NCBI GenBank assembly: GCA_030424595.1
Contig: JAUHWG010000038.1
Location: 1 to 64,000 of the forward strand
Length of the DNA: 64,000 bases
Origin: Polyangia bacterium
Lineage (GTDB): Bacteria; Myxococcota_A; Polyangia; Nannocystales; Nannocystaceae
Reading direction: 5' to 3'
Part shown: positions 44,193 to 54,666 of the stretch, in pieces
Layout of the letters: each line of letters opens with the position of its first letter
How positions within the stretch are numbered: position 1 is the first letter of the stretch
The notes under the pieces: model-generated
The model's input: the letters and a program-made list of their open reading frames with translations, nothing else
Databases searched by the model: none
What the model was told of the DNA's origin: nothing
Made by a program: the position numbers and the translations under genes

Positions 44193-44897
44193 TCAGAAGG
44201 CGCACCCCGAGGGGAGGGGCTCCGAGCTCTCCAGGCCCTCGGCGAAGCTGGCGGTGATCGTCGCGTCGACCGTGAAGCCCGCGTTCGCGCTGCCTCGCAT
44301 CGCTTGCCCGCCGTAGCCGCCAGGGTTCATGTGGGCGCGGACGATCACGGTGTCGTCACTGCCGACGTCGACCGGGCCGCCGCTGCGGGTGAAGGGCTGC
44401 TCGTCGACGTGGCTGTGCGCGAGGATCCGACGATAGAGGAGCTCGCCCTCGGGGGTCACGACCTCCCACCAGTCGGCGTAGTTCGAGCAGCCGACGTCGG
44501 GGCTTTGGAGCTCGACGCTGAAGCTCGTGCCGCGGACGCTGACGCTGAGCACATCCGCCAGCGGAGCGTTGGCTTCGGTGGTGGACGCGTCGGTGGTGGA
44601 GCCGGTGGAGCCGGCGGAGCCGGCCGAGCCGGTCGAGTTGGAGTCGGCCGCCGATCCCTCCGCGGCCGCGCTCCCCGTCGCCGAGTCCGAGCTCGGAGCG
44701 GTCGACGCCGTCGGCGCTGTCGAGGTCGGCTCCCCGCGGGTGCACCCCCCGACCAGTGCGCCCAAGGGTGTGACCAGGCCGACGACGAGCGCGAGCGCGA
44801 GCCGCGAGCGCCCTCGCCAGGCTTCGGGGCGACCGAGGGACGAGGGGCGAGCAGCGGAGCGCGACACGCCTCCAACAAAGCAGGCGAAGCCCTCCAC
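44193..44897 (-). CDS. Lipoprotein of unknown function
   Basis: The 234-residue precursor starts at a GTG. A hydrophobic segment (31-50) ends in LVGGC (Cys52). The long stretch before it is unusual for a signal, so a start inside the frame is possible. A Ser/Thr/Ala/Gly linker to about residue 108 precedes a beta-rich domain with VSVRGTSFSVELQSPDVGC and a short Cys-containing end. It is convergent with the DUF4215 lipoprotein gene, 25 bases away. Confidence 0.75.
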   Translation of the reverse strand: MEGFACFVGGVSRSAARPSSLGRPEAWRGRSRLALALVVGLVTPLGALVGGCTRGEPTSTAPTASTAPSSDSATGSAAAEGSAADSNSTGSAGSAGSTGSTTDASTTEANAPLADVLSVSVRGTSFSVELQSPDVGCSNYADWWEVVTPEGELLYRRILAHSHVDEQPFTRSGGPVDVGSDDTVIVRAHMNPGGYGGQAMRGSANAGFTVDATITASFAEGLESSEPLPSGCAF

Positions 44898-45083
44898 GGC
44901 AAGGGCTCATCGGCCCCGGTCAGCGAGCAGTCCGCGGCGCAAGTCCGGTGTGCTCTCGCGCCGCAGGTGTCGCTCCTCGGGGCTTCGACAGGACGCCGCT
45001 GCGCGGGGCTCTCCTGCGAGTTGTGGCGGAGCCGAGAGGGGCGACGGGGGCAAGAGCGCGAGCAGGAGGCTTGCGCGGGGCGC

Positions 45084-45344
45084 TCAGTCCGCGGTGCTCG
45101 GCGGGTCCCCGAGGATCGCGAGCTCCCACATGTGCAGCCACTCCTTGAGGGTGATGACCCCGTCGGCGTTGAAGTCGGCGCGGGCGAGCTCGCGGTCGAT
45201 CACGGCGGCGCTCGGGTGGTGGCCGGCGGCCTCCATCGCCGCGCGCAGCTCCTCGCGGGTGATCTCGCCGTCACCGTTGGGGTCGAGGCGGTGGAATTCC
45301 TCGCTGATCGAGGCGATCTGATCTTCGTTGAGTCGTCGCTGCAT
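45084..45344 (-). CDS. Two-EF-hand protein
   Basis: The 86-residue protein has two canonical calcium-binding loops, DPNGDGEITREE and DFNADGVITLKE, separated by a helix. It has no signal or membrane span, so it is probably a cytoplasmic calmodulin-like calcium sensor or buffer. The ATG at 45344 has no strong ribosome binding site. It follows mutB on the same strand after 81 bases. Confidence 0.9.
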   Translation of the reverse strand: MQRRLNEDQIASISEEFHRLDPNGDGEITREELRAAMEAAGHHPSAAVIDRELARADFNADGVITLKEWLHMWELAILGDPPSTAD

Positions 45345-45425
45345 GGTCGTCTTGTGGATCTGCGTGAGTGCGTGAGGGGGTACGTGCGCGGACGTGAGCG
45401 GACGTGGGCAGGTGGTGTCGCGGGC

Positions 45426-47690
45426 TCAGGTCGCCGCGGCCGGGCCCGGCTCCGGGTCCAGCTCGAGGCCCAAGACCTCGGCGATCTGGCGGACCATCGC
45501 GGCGGCGGCGACGTGCAGGACGGTGCCGGGGCCGAAGACGGCGGCGACGCCCATCGCCTCGAGCTTGGCGAAGTCCTGGGGCGGGATCACGCCGCCGACG
45601 ACCACCAAGATGTCCTCGCGGCCGAGCCGCGCGAGCTCCGTCTGGAGGGCGGGGACCAGCGTCAGGTGACCGGCGGCGAGGGATGAGACGCCGACGACGT
45701 GCACGTCGTTCTCGACCGCCTGCATCGCCGTCTCCTCCGGGGTCTGGAAGAGCGGGCCGATGTCGACGTCGAAGCCCATGTCGGCGAAGCCGGTGGCGAT
45801 CACCTTGGCCCCGCGGTCATGGCCGTCCTGGCCCATCTTCGCGACCAGCAGGCGCGGGCGTCGGCCCTCGGCCTCGGCGAAGGCGGCGGCGAGCGCTTGC
45901 ACGGCGGCGACGCGGTCGGTGTCGTTGGCCACCGACGCAGCGTACACGCCGGCGATCGTCCGCGTCTCCGCCTGATGCCGGCCCCAGACCGCCTCGAGGG
46001 CGCTCGAGATCTCGCCGACGGTCGCCTTGGCGCGGGCCGCCTCGACGGCGAGCGCGAGGAGGTTGCCCTCTCCCTTCGCCGCCCGGGTGAGGGCGCCTAG
46101 GGCGGTCTTCACAGCGCTCTCATCGCGGCTCGCGCGGAGCTCCGCGAGGCGTCGGAGCTGGGCCTCACGGACCGCCGAGTTGTCGACGCTGAGGACGTCG
46201 ACCGTCTGCTCCTTCGCGGGCCTGTAGCTGTTGACGCCGACGAGGGTCTGCTGGCCGCTGTCGATCCGCGCCTGGGTCCGCGCCGCGGCCTCCTCGATCC
46301 GCAGCTTGGGCAGCCCGCGCTCGATCGCCTTGGCCATCCCGCCGAGCTCCTCGACCTCCTCGATCAGGGCCCAGGCCTTCGCCGCGAGGTCGTGGGTCAG
46401 CTGCTCCAGGAAGTAGGAGCCCCCCAGCGGGTCGACGACCCTGCAGAGGTCGGTCTCCTCCTGGAGGTAGATCTGGGTGTTGCGGGCGATCCTCGCCGAG
46501 AAGACGCTGGGCAGGGCGAGCGCCTCGTCAAAGGCGTTGGTGTGCAGCGACTGGGTGCCGCCGAGGGTCGCGGCGAGGGCCTCGACGCAGGTCCTGGCGA
46601 CGTTGTTGTAGGGGTCTTGGGCCGCGAGGCTCCAGCCCGAGGTCTGTGAGTGGGTCCGCAGCGCCAGGGACTTCGGGTCCTTGGCGCCGACGCTCTGCAT
46701 CAGCTTGGCCCAGAGGAGACGGCCGGCGCGGAGCTTGGCGATCTCCATGAAGGTCGACATGCCGATCCCCCAAAAGAACGAGATCCGCGGCGCGAAGGCG
46801 TCGACGTCGAGGCCCGCGCGCATGCCCGTTCGGACATATTCGAGCCCGTCCGCGAGGGTGTAGGCGAGCTCCAGGTCGGCGGTCGCCCCCGCCTCCTGCA
46901 TGTGGTAGCCGGAGACCGAGATCGAGTAAAAGCGCGGCATCTCGGCCGCCGTGTACGCAAAAATGTCCGCGATCACCCGCAGCGACGGCGTCGGCGGGTA
47001 GATGTACGTGTTGCGGACCATGAACTCCTTGAGGATGTCGTTTTGGATGGTCCCGCTCAGCTTCTCGCGGCTGACGCCCTGCTCCTCGGCGGCGACGATG
47101 TAGAGGGCCATGATCGGCAGGACCGCGCCGTTCATGGTCATCGACACCGAGGTCCGATCGAGGGGGATCCCCGCGAAGAGGAGGCGCATGTCGAGGATCG
47201 AGTCGATCGCCACCCCGGCCATGCCGACGTCGCCGACGACCCGCGGATGATCGGAGTCGTAGCCGCGGTGGGTCGCCAGATCGAAGGCGATGCTGAGGCC
47301 CTTCTGCCCCTCCGCCAGGTTGCGACGGTAGAAGGCGTTGCTCTCCTCGGCGGTCGAGAAGCCGGCGTACTGGCGGATCGTCCAGGGGCGCCGGGTGTAC
47401 ATCGTCGCGTAGGGCCCGCGGAGGTAGGGCGCGGTCCCGGGGACGGTCGCGAGGTGATCGACGTTGGCGTGGACGGAGGCGTCGTAGAGGGGGGCGACGT
47501 CGATCCCCTCGGCGGTCCGCCACGGTGTGGGCGGCGCCTCGGCCTCCGCGGGCGCTGCCGTCGCGCCCGCCTTGTCTGTCCCTGGGGACATGTTATCTGC
47601 GCGGCTAGCGAGGGCGTCGAAGTCGAGGTTGGCGAAGTCGGGCGTTTTTGTTTTTGTTTTTGTTTTCGTCGTCGTCGTCGTCGTCGTCAT
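45426..47690 (-). CDS. mutB: Methylmalonyl-CoA mutase, large subunit
   Basis: The 754-residue protein has a complete catalytic barrel ([28 protein letters not shown]) and a C-terminal cobalamin domain with DGHDRG at 622-627 (His624 the lower Co ligand). It interconverts methylmalonyl-CoA and succinyl-CoA, linking propionate and odd-chain fatty acid or branched amino acid breakdown to the TCA cycle. The N-terminus is a low-complexity Thr/Lys leader encoded by simple repeats. Its ATG overlaps the mutA stop as ATGA. Confidence 0.97.
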   Translation of the reverse strand: MTTTTTTTKTKTKTKTPDFANLDFDALASRADNMSPGTDKAGATAAPAEAEAPPTPWRTAEGIDVAPLYDASVHANVDHLATVPGTAPYLRGPYATMYTRRPWTIRQYAGFSTAEESNAFYRRNLAEGQKGLSIAFDLATHRGYDSDHPRVVGDVGMAGVAIDSILDMRLLFAGIPLDRTSVSMTMNGAVLPIMALYIVAAEEQGVSREKLSGTIQNDILKEFMVRNTYIYPPTPSLRVIADIFAYTAAEMPRFYSISVSGYHMQEAGATADLELAYTLADGLEYVRTGMRAGLDVDAFAPRISFFWGIGMSTFMEIAKLRAGRLLWAKLMQSVGAKDPKSLALRTHSQTSGWSLAAQDPYNNVARTCVEALAATLGGTQSLHTNAFDEALALPSVFSARIARNTQIYLQEETDLCRVVDPLGGSYFLEQLTHDLAAKAWALIEEVEELGGMAKAIERGLPKLRIEEAAARTQARIDSGQQTLVGVNSYRPAKEQTVDVLSVDNSAVREAQLRRLAELRASRDESAVKTALGALTRAAKGEGNLLALAVEAARAKATVGEISSALEAVWGRHQAETRTIAGVYAASVANDTDRVAAVQALAAAFAEAEGRRPRLLVAKMGQDGHDRGAKVIATGFADMGFDVDIGPLFQTPEETAMQAVENDVHVVGVSSLAAGHLTLVPALQTELARLGREDILVVVGGVIPPQDFAKLEAMGVAAVFGPGTVLHVAAAAMVRQIAEVLGLELDPEPGPAAAT
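47643..47690. repeat. Simple repeats encoding the MutB N-terminus
   Basis: Several TTTTTG hexamers and a GTC-type trinucleotide run (plus-strand reading) cover the first codons of mutB, giving a Thr-rich then Lys-Thr leader. Both unit lengths are multiples of three, so copy-number change would not shift the frame. Confidence 0.9.
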
Positions 47691-49765
47691 CGTCCGGCCT
47701 CTCGGGTGATGGTTGCGCGGAGGCGCCGGAGGGCCGAGAGCGCCTCGCCGCCACGGGCGAGGAAGAGGTCGACGCCGGCGGCGACGAGGGCGGCCTTGGC
47801 GGCCTCATCCTTGGGTCCCCCGGCGATCGCGATCACCTCTGCGCCGGTCCGCTGGAGCTCGGGGATCAGGCGGGGGAGGAGCACCGGATAGTCGTCCTCG
47901 GTGGCGACGATCACGGCGGCCCTGGAGGTCGCCTGGGCGAAACTCGCCGCGGCCGCGTCGGCCGCGGAGGCGCCGTCGAAGAGCGTGTCGGCCCCCTCGG
48001 CGACGATCCCACCGCTGGCCAGGAGCGCCTGCGTGAAGTCGATACGCGGCTTGATCGCCGCGAGCGCGCCGACGCAGAGGACGGGGATGCTCGCCGCTCC
48101 GGCGCCGCGGAGGGCCTCAAAGGGCGCTGCGAGCCGCTCGCGGACGAGGGCGGGCGCGTCGTCGGTCGCCCCGGCGTCGACGAGGGCCGCGAAGGTCACG
48201 CCTTCGCCGAGCGCGTCGGCGACGGCTCCGACGCTGCGATCCGCGAGGGGCAGCGGCGCGACCTCGGCCTCGTGGGGGGGCGAGAGGAGCGTCCGCTCGA
48301 GGACGCTCGGCGTGCCCTCACCGTTGATCGCGTAGCGGTTGACGCCGGTGATCGGCGACCGTGCACGGGCGACGTCGGCGGCCGCGGAGGAGCTCGCGTC
48401 GGCGAGGCGCCTCTGGAGAGCGCCGCGGCCGAGCTCCGCCGCGATCCCGCCCGCCGCCTCGATCTCCTGGACACGCTCCCAGGCGGCCCGGGCCAGGCTC
48501 TCGGTCAGGGACTCGACGTACCAGGAGCCCCCCGCCGGATCGGCGACGCGGCCCAGGTGGCACTCCTCGCGGAGGAGGAGCTGGGTGTTGCTCGCCATGC
48601 GCCGGGCATCCTCGTCGGCGCGGCCGAGGGCGTCGGTGAAGGCGGGCGTGGCGATGCTCTGGGCCCCGGCGATGGCGCCGACGAAGGCGCTCGTGGTCCC
48701 GCGCAGGAGGTTGACCCACGGATCGAAGGCGCTGAGCTCTCGCCAGGACCCCTCGAGGTGGAGGGGGACGGAGGCGCTCTGCGCCGGCGCGCCGCAGGCG
48801 AGGAGGACCCTCGCGGCGAGGAGGCGGGCGGCCCTGACCTTGGCGATCCCGACGAAGAGATCGCGGTCGACGCTGAGGGCTGCGAGGAGGCGCGGGGCGA
48901 TGAGCTCGACGCCGATCCCGAGGCGGCCGAGTCGGCGAACGTGATCGATGATCGTGCAGAGGAGGAGGGCGATCTCCTCGCTCGCGCCGGCTCCGGCGTC
49001 GGCGTAGGGGACCGCCGTGGCGAGGACGGTGCGGACTTGGGGCGCGGTCTCGGCGAGCGAGCGCAGGCTGGCGGCGAGATCTTCGTAGGCGCGGTCGAGG
49101 CCGCCGCCGAGGTGGCCGCGGAGGGCGAAGGCGGAGATCGGATCGCCGCCGATCGTCAGCCGGAGGGCGCGGGGATCGAGGCCTCGGCGCTCCGCGAGGG
49201 TGAGGACCCCTGCCGTGATCGGCAGCGCTGCGACGCCGGCCTCGATCACCAGATCTCCGGCGAGATCGATCCCGTCGAGGAGCGCGTCGAGCTCCTCGAG
49301 ATCGCGCACGACGACGCCCGGACGGATCGGCCCGGGCGCGCCAGGACGTCGATCCCCCGCTTGCATGCGCTCATCGAGGCGGAACCACAGCGAGTCCGCG
49401 CCGTTTGCCAGATCGGCGCGGGCGTCCGCGTTCGCCGCGCGCACGGAGGTCGTGTCGATCGTCTGGCGGATGCTCCAGCGGTGCTCGCCAGCCTGGGCCC
49501 CGCGGAGGAAGGGGGCCTCGCCGGGGCTGCGGCCCAGCGCTGCGCGCTGCTCCTGCGAGATCTGTCCGATCTCGTCGCCGCAGTAGAGCGGCTCTAGGGT
49601 GACGCCGTGTCGGGTCTGCCGCCGGAGGACCTCGAGGGGGGCGCCCGCGAGCTCGCGGAGCGCACGTCGCTCCCAAGCGTCGCGGCCGACGGGGGGGAAT
49701 TCGCAGAGGCGCGGCGGCGCCTCACCGGATCGTGGCTCGGACACGGCGGCATCATAGCCGCTCAC
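47687..49765 (-). CDS. mutA: Methylmalonyl-CoA mutase, small subunit
   Basis: The 692-residue protein is a mutase-barrel homologue with degenerate catalytic and cobalamin regions. I see no DxHxxG cobalamin motif in its C-terminal domain, as expected of the non-catalytic small subunit. [38 protein letters not shown], split here for length, and GVNRYA are family stretches. The start at 49765 is a GTG. It is directly coupled to mutB by an ATGA overlap. Confidence 0.95.
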   Translation of the reverse strand: MSGYDAAVSEPRSGEAPPRLCEFPPVGRDAWERRALRELAGAPLEVLRRQTRHGVTLEPLYCGDEIGQISQEQRAALGRSPGEAPFLRGAQAGEHRWSIRQTIDTTSVRAANADARADLANGADSLWFRLDERMQAGDRRPGAPGPIRPGVVVRDLEELDALLDGIDLAGDLVIEAGVAALPITAGVLTLAERRGLDPRALRLTIGGDPISAFALRGHLGGGLDRAYEDLAASLRSLAETAPQVRTVLATAVPYADAGAGASEEIALLLCTIIDHVRRLGRLGIGVELIAPRLLAALSVDRDLFVGIAKVRAARLLAARVLLACGAPAQSASVPLHLEGSWRELSAFDPWVNLLRGTTSAFVGAIAGAQSIATPAFTDALGRADEDARRMASNTQLLLREECHLGRVADPAGGSWYVESLTESLARAAWERVQEIEAAGGIAAELGRGALQRRLADASSSAAADVARARSPITGVNRYAINGEGTPSVLERTLLSPPHEAEVAPLPLADRSVGAVADALGEGVTFAALVDAGATDDAPALVRERLAAPFEALRGAGAASIPVLCVGALAAIKPRIDFTQALLASGGIVAEGADTLFDGASAADAAAASFAQATSRAAVIVATEDDYPVLLPRLIPELQRTGAEVIAIAGGPKDEAAKAALVAAGVDLFLARGGEALSALRRLRATITREAGR

Positions 49766-49878
49766 CTCTGTCGGCGGGCGCCTCCTCGGTTCACCCGGGG
49801 ATCCACCCCAGGGCGCGGCCGTGAAGCGGCCGTGACTTGCCGTGAATGGCCGTGAATGGCCCCCTCGCGCCTTCTCGT

Positions 49879-50772
49879 CTACTTTGGCTGGAACAGACGG
49901 CGCCCCGGAAAGTTGTGCACGTCGCGGAACCAGGGCTTGGCGAAGGTGAAATAGAGGATCGGTCGGATCCGATCGGTGCGGTTGGCGAGACCGCGGTGGA
50001 GGAGTCGATAGTCGAAGAGGAGGGCAGATCCCGCAGGGACCTCCAGGGGGAGAGGACGTCCTCGCCAGCCGATGGTCCGCATGTGCTGTGCGGACTGCTC
50101 GTAGATCTCAGGGACGCCGCGGGTCAGCTGATGCGATCCCGGGCACAGCTCGGTGCCGCCGATCTCGGGGGTGATGTCGACGAGCGGGACAAACACGTTG
50201 AGGCAGTGCGGCGGCAGGATCGGGACCTCGGGGCCGAAGAGGTGCTCCCCGTCGGTGTGCCAGGGCTGCTCCGCGGCGCCGCCCAGGGTCATCAAGAGGC
50301 CGCAGAAGAGGAGCGTCGCCTCGCCGCCCAGGAGTTCGTCGACCAGCGGTCGCCAGGGAGCGTCGGCGCGGAGCGGAGCCTCGTCGAAGGGGGCCGTGTC
50401 GGTGCCGTAGAGCATGTCGTAGCGGCCTGGGGCGCGGGCGACGATCTCGGCGTAGCCGTTGTCGGTGCCCCGCTCGATCGCCGGTTCGCCGCGGCGCTTC
50501 ACCTCGCTCAGGCAGCGGTGCAGACGCTCCTCGGAGGCCTCCCGGCAACGCTCCAAGAACTCCCCTTGGATCGCCGAACGCTGCCAACACAGGCCGTAGC
50601 GGTCGAAGAGATCGACGGCGCGGCGGATCGTCGGGCTCGTGGTGGAGCCCCGTAGCTCGAGCTCCTCAAGGTCGACCGATGTCGTCGAGGGATCCTCGCT
50701 CCTCGTCCTCTGGGGTCGGGTCGAGCGGCTCAGCGTCGTCATCACACGTAGGTCTCGCATGGATAACGACAT
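49879..50772 (-). CDS. Phytanoyl-CoA dioxygenase (PhyH) family protein
   Basis: The protein is up to 297 residues from the ATG at 50772; ATG codons at 50760 and 50742 are also possible and none has a strong ribosome binding site. The Fe(II) ligands are His172 and Asp174 (WHTDGEHL) and a distal His259 (LLHRGLANRT), with an Arg for 2-oxoglutarate near 270. Such enzymes hydroxylate small lipids or natural-product precursors. It is 113 bases upstream of mutA on the same strand. Confidence 0.9.
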   Translation of the reverse strand: MSLSMRDLRVMTTLSRSTRPQRTRSEDPSTTSVDLEELELRGSTTSPTIRRAVDLFDRYGLCWQRSAIQGEFLERCREASEERLHRCLSEVKRRGEPAIERGTDNGYAEIVARAPGRYDMLYGTDTAPFDEAPLRADAPWRPLVDELLGGEATLLFCGLLMTLGGAAEQPWHTDGEHLFGPEVPILPPHCLNVFVPLVDITPEIGGTELCPGSHQLTRGVPEIYEQSAQHMRTIGWRGRPLPLEVPAGSALLFDYRLLHRGLANRTDRIRPILYFTFAKPWFRDVHNFPGRRLFQPK

Positions 50773-50774
50773 GA

Positions 50775-50825
50775 GCGTAGTGAGACGCACAAAAGGATCA
50801 CAATTTATATTGCGGAGTCTCCTGC
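50775..50825 (-). promoter_or_regulatory. A/T-rich promoter region of the PhyH gene
   Basis: In a very GC-rich setting this stretch contains ATATAAATT on the minus strand, a plausible -10 element, about 25-35 bases before the first start codon. No clear -35 is visible. The region is shared with the divergent binding-protein gene at 51037. Confidence 0.45.
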
Positions 50826-51036
50826 TCGTAGGTCCAAACGCGGACGCTGGGCGACGGTGCACCTGCAACAACACCGAGGAGGCGGCCTTTGACCTCGGCC
50901 TCCTAGAGACGGTCTTGGCTCGACCTCCGGGGGCGCGTCGTCGCGCGCACGGGCGCGCGCGGGAATGCCCGCAGCGGGGGCTCAGAGCCTCAGCGTCGGT
51001 ATCCAAGTCGACGGCGGTGGTACTACACTGCGCGAG

Positions 51037-52539
51037 ATGTCCGCATTGTCCCTCGCCCGTGTTCTCTTCTGCGCTGGCGCGGCCCTGTCGCTCGGCGCCG
51101 TCCTGAGCTGCTCGGCGGTCTCCCAGATCCCGCAGTCCTCCTGCACCGAGGACCAGGCCTGCCGCGACGGCTTCGGCCTGGCGTGGACGTGCAATCAGGA
51201 CTCCGGCCTGTGCGAGGAGGTCGTGGAGAGCAAGCTGTGCAGCGGCGTCTACCCGGCGGATCTCTTCAGCGACCCCGACAAGTACCCCGGCGACACGATC
51301 CTCTTCGCCACGCTCCTCGACGGGGAGGGCGACATCCAGATGATCCGCTCGGCCAACCTGGCGATCGAGCAGGTCCGCAACAACGACCTCGAAGGCCGGG
51401 CCTTCGGCATGATCAACTGCTCCTACGGCGACGACATGGACGGCATGCGCCAGCTCGACGACGCGGTCGAGGCGGCCCGATTCGCCGTCGACAACTACGG
51501 GGTCAAGGCGATCATCGGCCCCGGGACCTCGAGCCTCGCCGAGGCGGTCTACAACGAGGTCGGCGACGAGGTCCTGATCGTCTCGCCGTCGGCGACGAGC
51601 GACTCGCTGACCGAGATCGACGGGACCAACAAGAGCCCGCAAAACCCCGGCACCTTCTGGCGGACCGCGCCGCCCGACTCGGGGATCGCCCGCAAGATGG
51701 CGGAGATCCTGGTCGCCGGCGGCCGGCAGAACGTCGCCTTGATCTTCAAGGAGGTCACCTACGGCGAGAACCTGGCCAACCTGCTCAACAAGAGCCTGAT
51801 CGAGCTCGGCCTGCCCAACCCGCTGATCAAGGTGTCCTACTCGAACGCCAGCGTCGACCTCGGCGAGGCGATGACGATGGTCAACGCCGAGAATGTCGAC
51901 GAGATCGTCTTCATCGCCGACTCGAACGACGACGTCGTCTCGTTCTTGAACAGCGCGGCGACCCTCGGCATGAACGACGCGAGCAGCTTCAAGGACACGC
52001 CGATCATGCTCGGTGACGCCGGCTTCAGCGAGGCGAACGTGCTCAACATGTTGAACGCGACGACCCTCGCGGATGTCTTCGACAAGGGGGAGGATCCGGA
52101 CGACGGCGACGGTGTGCTCGACATCCGCCTGGTGATCCCGGTCGCGCCCTCGGGCAACGTCTTCGACGCCTTCAGCATCGCCTACTCCTCGACCTTCGAC
52201 GAGAGCCCGGCGAACAACGGCTACACGGCGGAGTCCTACGACGCCGCCTGGCTGGCGATCTACGGCTCCGCGTGGTCGCTCTTCAACGAGGGCGACCTCT
52301 CCGCGAAGGGGATGGGCGCGGGTCTCCACATGATCAGCTCTGGACAGAGCGTCGAGATCACCGGCACCAGCTGGCCGTCGATCCGCTCCGCCTTCGAGGC
52401 GAAGCAGATGGTGAACGTGGTCGGCGCGTCCGGGCTCCTCGACTACGACAGCGCCACCGAGGAGACCACCGGCGAGGGCGAGCTGTGGCAGATCATCGTC
52501 GAGGGCGGCGTGCTGAGGTATCAGAAGGCTGCGGGCTGA
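51037..52539 (+). CDS. Substrate-binding lipoprotein, Leu/Ile/Val ABC-transporter type
   Basis: The protein is 500 residues from the ATG at 51037. The signal ends in AVLSC, followed by a Cys-rich segment (CTEDQACRDGFGLAWTC). From about residue 85 it is a type I periplasmic binding protein: FATLLDGEGD, AIIGPGTSSLAEAV, SPSATSDSL and a closing region with GYTAESYDAAWLA. No permease or ATPase gene is adjacent, so it may serve a transporter elsewhere or act as a stand-alone sensor. Confidence 0.9.
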   Translation: MSALSLARVLFCAGAALSLGAVLSCSAVSQIPQSSCTEDQACRDGFGLAWTCNQDSGLCEEVVESKLCSGVYPADLFSDPDKYPGDTILFATLLDGEGDIQMIRSANLAIEQVRNNDLEGRAFGMINCSYGDDMDGMRQLDDAVEAARFAVDNYGVKAIIGPGTSSLAEAVYNEVGDEVLIVSPSATSDSLTEIDGTNKSPQNPGTFWRTAPPDSGIARKMAEILVAGGRQNVALIFKEVTYGENLANLLNKSLIELGLPNPLIKVSYSNASVDLGEAMTMVNAENVDEIVFIADSNDDVVSFLNSAATLGMNDASSFKDTPIMLGDAGFSEANVLNMLNATTLADVFDKGEDPDDGDGVLDIRLVIPVAPSGNVFDAFSIAYSSTFDESPANNGYTAESYDAAWLAIYGSAWSLFNEGDLSAKGMGAGLHMISSGQSVEITGTSWPSIRSAFEAKQMVNVVGASGLLDYDSATEETTGEGELWQIIVEGGVLRYQKAAG

Positions 52540-52776
52540 GCTCGGCAGCACTTCGACGAGCAGCGAGCAGCGACCGAGGTGAGTGCGTCGGCCTGTGCCG
52601 ACCTCTGCGTGCTGGCGCTCGTGCCATTTCGCTCCGCGCTCCGATTGAGCCGGAGACGAGCATAGAAGAGGCCGCGGAGCCTGCTCGGAGCGTTACCGTA
52701 CCCTTCCTAGGGTGGGGGCGCCCGACCTCGTCCGCCCACCTCAGATCGTGTACGCTGCTTCGAGGCGTAAACCACG

Positions 52777-54447
52777 GTGAGCGAAGAACAAACCACCAAC
52801 CGGACCGTCGTCACCCCCTCGACGAGCCCCGATCGATCGACCGGCGCGTACGCGGCGGTCCCGACCGAGGCCCCGGATCTGTTGGGCAGCGTCCTCCTCG
52901 ACCGTTACCGTGTGATCGGCCACTTGGGGGACGGCGGCATGGGCTCGGTCTACCTGGTCGAGCACACGACGATCCTGAAGAAGTTCGCGGCCAAGGTGCT
53001 GAGCCCCGCGCTGTGCACCCGCCAGGACTTCATCGATCGCTTCCTGCGCGAGGCCCGAGCGTCGTCGCTGATCTCCCACCCGAACGTGGTCGAGATCACC
53101 GACTTCGGCACGACCCCGAGCGGCGCGCCCTTCTTCGTCATGGAGTATCTCCAGGGCGAGGATCTCTCGGAGACCATCGCCGACGAGGGGCCGATGCCCT
53201 GGAGCCGGGTCCAGGGGATGATCCTCCAGATCTGCGGCGCCTTGGAGGCCGCCCACGAGAAGGCGATCGTCCACCGCGACATGAAGCCCGGCAACTGCCT
53301 GCGGGTGAAGTCCGGGAACAACACGGACTTCATCAAGGTGCTCGACTTCGGGATCGCCAAGATCCAGTCGCTCGAGGCCGAGGAGCGCTCGCTGACCCAG
53401 ACGGGCACCGTGATCGGCACCCCCGAGTACATGTCCCCCGAGCAGGGCTGGGGGCACCCGGTCGATCATCGCTCCGACATCTACGCGATCGGCGTGATCC
53501 TCTACGAGCTCCTGACCGGCCACGTCCCCTTCACCGGGGAGACGATGATGGAGGTGCTGAACCGCCACATCTACGAGGTCCCGAACGTCGACCATCCGCA
53601 CATCTCGCAGGAGGTCGGCGCGATCATCCTCAAGGCGATGCAGAAGGACCGGGAGCTGCGCTTCCAGGCGATGTCGGAGATGATCGACGCGATCGAGAGC
53701 GTCGGCACCGGCGCCTCGGCGGTCCAGGTCGTCGACGAGGAGATCAAGGCGCCGTGGGGCCCGGTCACGGCCCGCTACACCACGGCGATCACCCAGATCA
53801 ACGTCGGCGCCAACGACCACGACACGGCCCCGGGCGTGCTCGTCGAGGAGCCGCTGGAGAAGAAGAGCGGGCGCGGGATGATGATCGGCCTCCTCCTCGC
53901 AGGAGTGGCGAGCATCGGCGTGATCGCGATGGTGCTCAACAGCAACGACGACCCGCCGGTCGACGAGCCGAGCCCGCAAGCGCCTGTGGTCGCGACCCCC
54001 GACTCGCTCGGGGACGAGCCTGAACCGGAGCCGCCGCCGCCTGTCGTGATCGCACCGGACGTCGCGACCGTGACCGTGAAGATCGGCACCCCCGGGGTGG
54101 AGGCCCAGATCCTCGACGCCCGCGACGAGGCGATCTACGGCATGACCAACAGCCCGGACGGCGTCGAGCTCCGCCAGGGCGAGGAGCCCGTCAAGCTGAT
54201 CCTCCGCGCGGACGGCTATGAGGATCTCGAGGTGTCGGTGGTCCCCGACGTCGACGACAAGGTCTTCGAGAAGACGCTGGTCAAGTCGAAGTCGACCAAG
54301 AAGAAGACGCCGAAGAAGAAGGTCGCCAAGGAGCCCGCCGGCGACACATCGCCGAAGCCCGACGACCCGCCGGATTCGCCGCCGGAGTCGCCGCCGAAGG
54401 ACAACGGCTCGAGCCTCGGCGAGATCAAAAACCCCTTCAACAAGTAG
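52777..54447 (+). CDS. PknB-like Ser/Thr protein kinase with periplasmic tail
   Basis: The 556-residue protein starts at a GTG. The kinase domain (about 44-310) is complete: GDGGMGSVY, Lys73, Glu92, HRDMKPGN (Asp168), DFG (190-192) and GTPEYMSPEQ. A single membrane span (about residues 365-390) follows a basic juxtamembrane segment, then a Pro/Glu linker, a PEGA-like beta repeat (VTVKIGTPGVEAQIL) and a Lys/Pro tail. It is typical of myxobacterial eukaryote-like kinases. It is convergent with the FecR/TPR gene. Confidence 0.95.
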   Translation: MSEEQTTNRTVVTPSTSPDRSTGAYAAVPTEAPDLLGSVLLDRYRVIGHLGDGGMGSVYLVEHTTILKKFAAKVLSPALCTRQDFIDRFLREARASSLISHPNVVEITDFGTTPSGAPFFVMEYLQGEDLSETIADEGPMPWSRVQGMILQICGALEAAHEKAIVHRDMKPGNCLRVKSGNNTDFIKVLDFGIAKIQSLEAEERSLTQTGTVIGTPEYMSPEQGWGHPVDHRSDIYAIGVILYELLTGHVPFTGETMMEVLNRHIYEVPNVDHPHISQEVGAIILKAMQKDRELRFQAMSEMIDAIESVGTGASAVQVVDEEIKAPWGPVTARYTTAITQINVGANDHDTAPGVLVEEPLEKKSGRGMMIGLLLAGVASIGVIAMVLNSNDDPPVDEPSPQAPVVATPDSLGDEPEPEPPPPVVIAPDVATVTVKIGTPGVEAQILDARDEAIYGMTNSPDGVELRQGEEPVKLILRADGYEDLEVSVVPDVDDKVFEKTLVKSKSTKKKTPKKKVAKEPAGDTSPKPDDPPDSPPESPPKDNGSSLGEIKNPFNK

Positions 54448-54666
54448 GGGCGCCGGAGCTCGGCGCGGGAGGTCGACGCGTCGCCGTCGCGCAGCAGGTG
54501 TCGACCCGCATGGCGGTGACCAAGCGCCTCCGCAGGGGCCGAACCGGCCGCGGTGTAGGAGATCGGGGAGGGGTCTCGTCGAGGGTCGAGCCGACGGCGG
54601 TGCGGTCTCGCCGTTGGAGGAGCCGAGGCGGGGGGGCGCCGGCGGTGCGCCGGGGGTCTCTCGCGG

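Noticed and set aside
49879-52551. The PhyH frame extended to 890 residues
   Set aside because: The extension is antisense to the binding-lipoprotein gene and lacks domain features; the gene starts near 50772.
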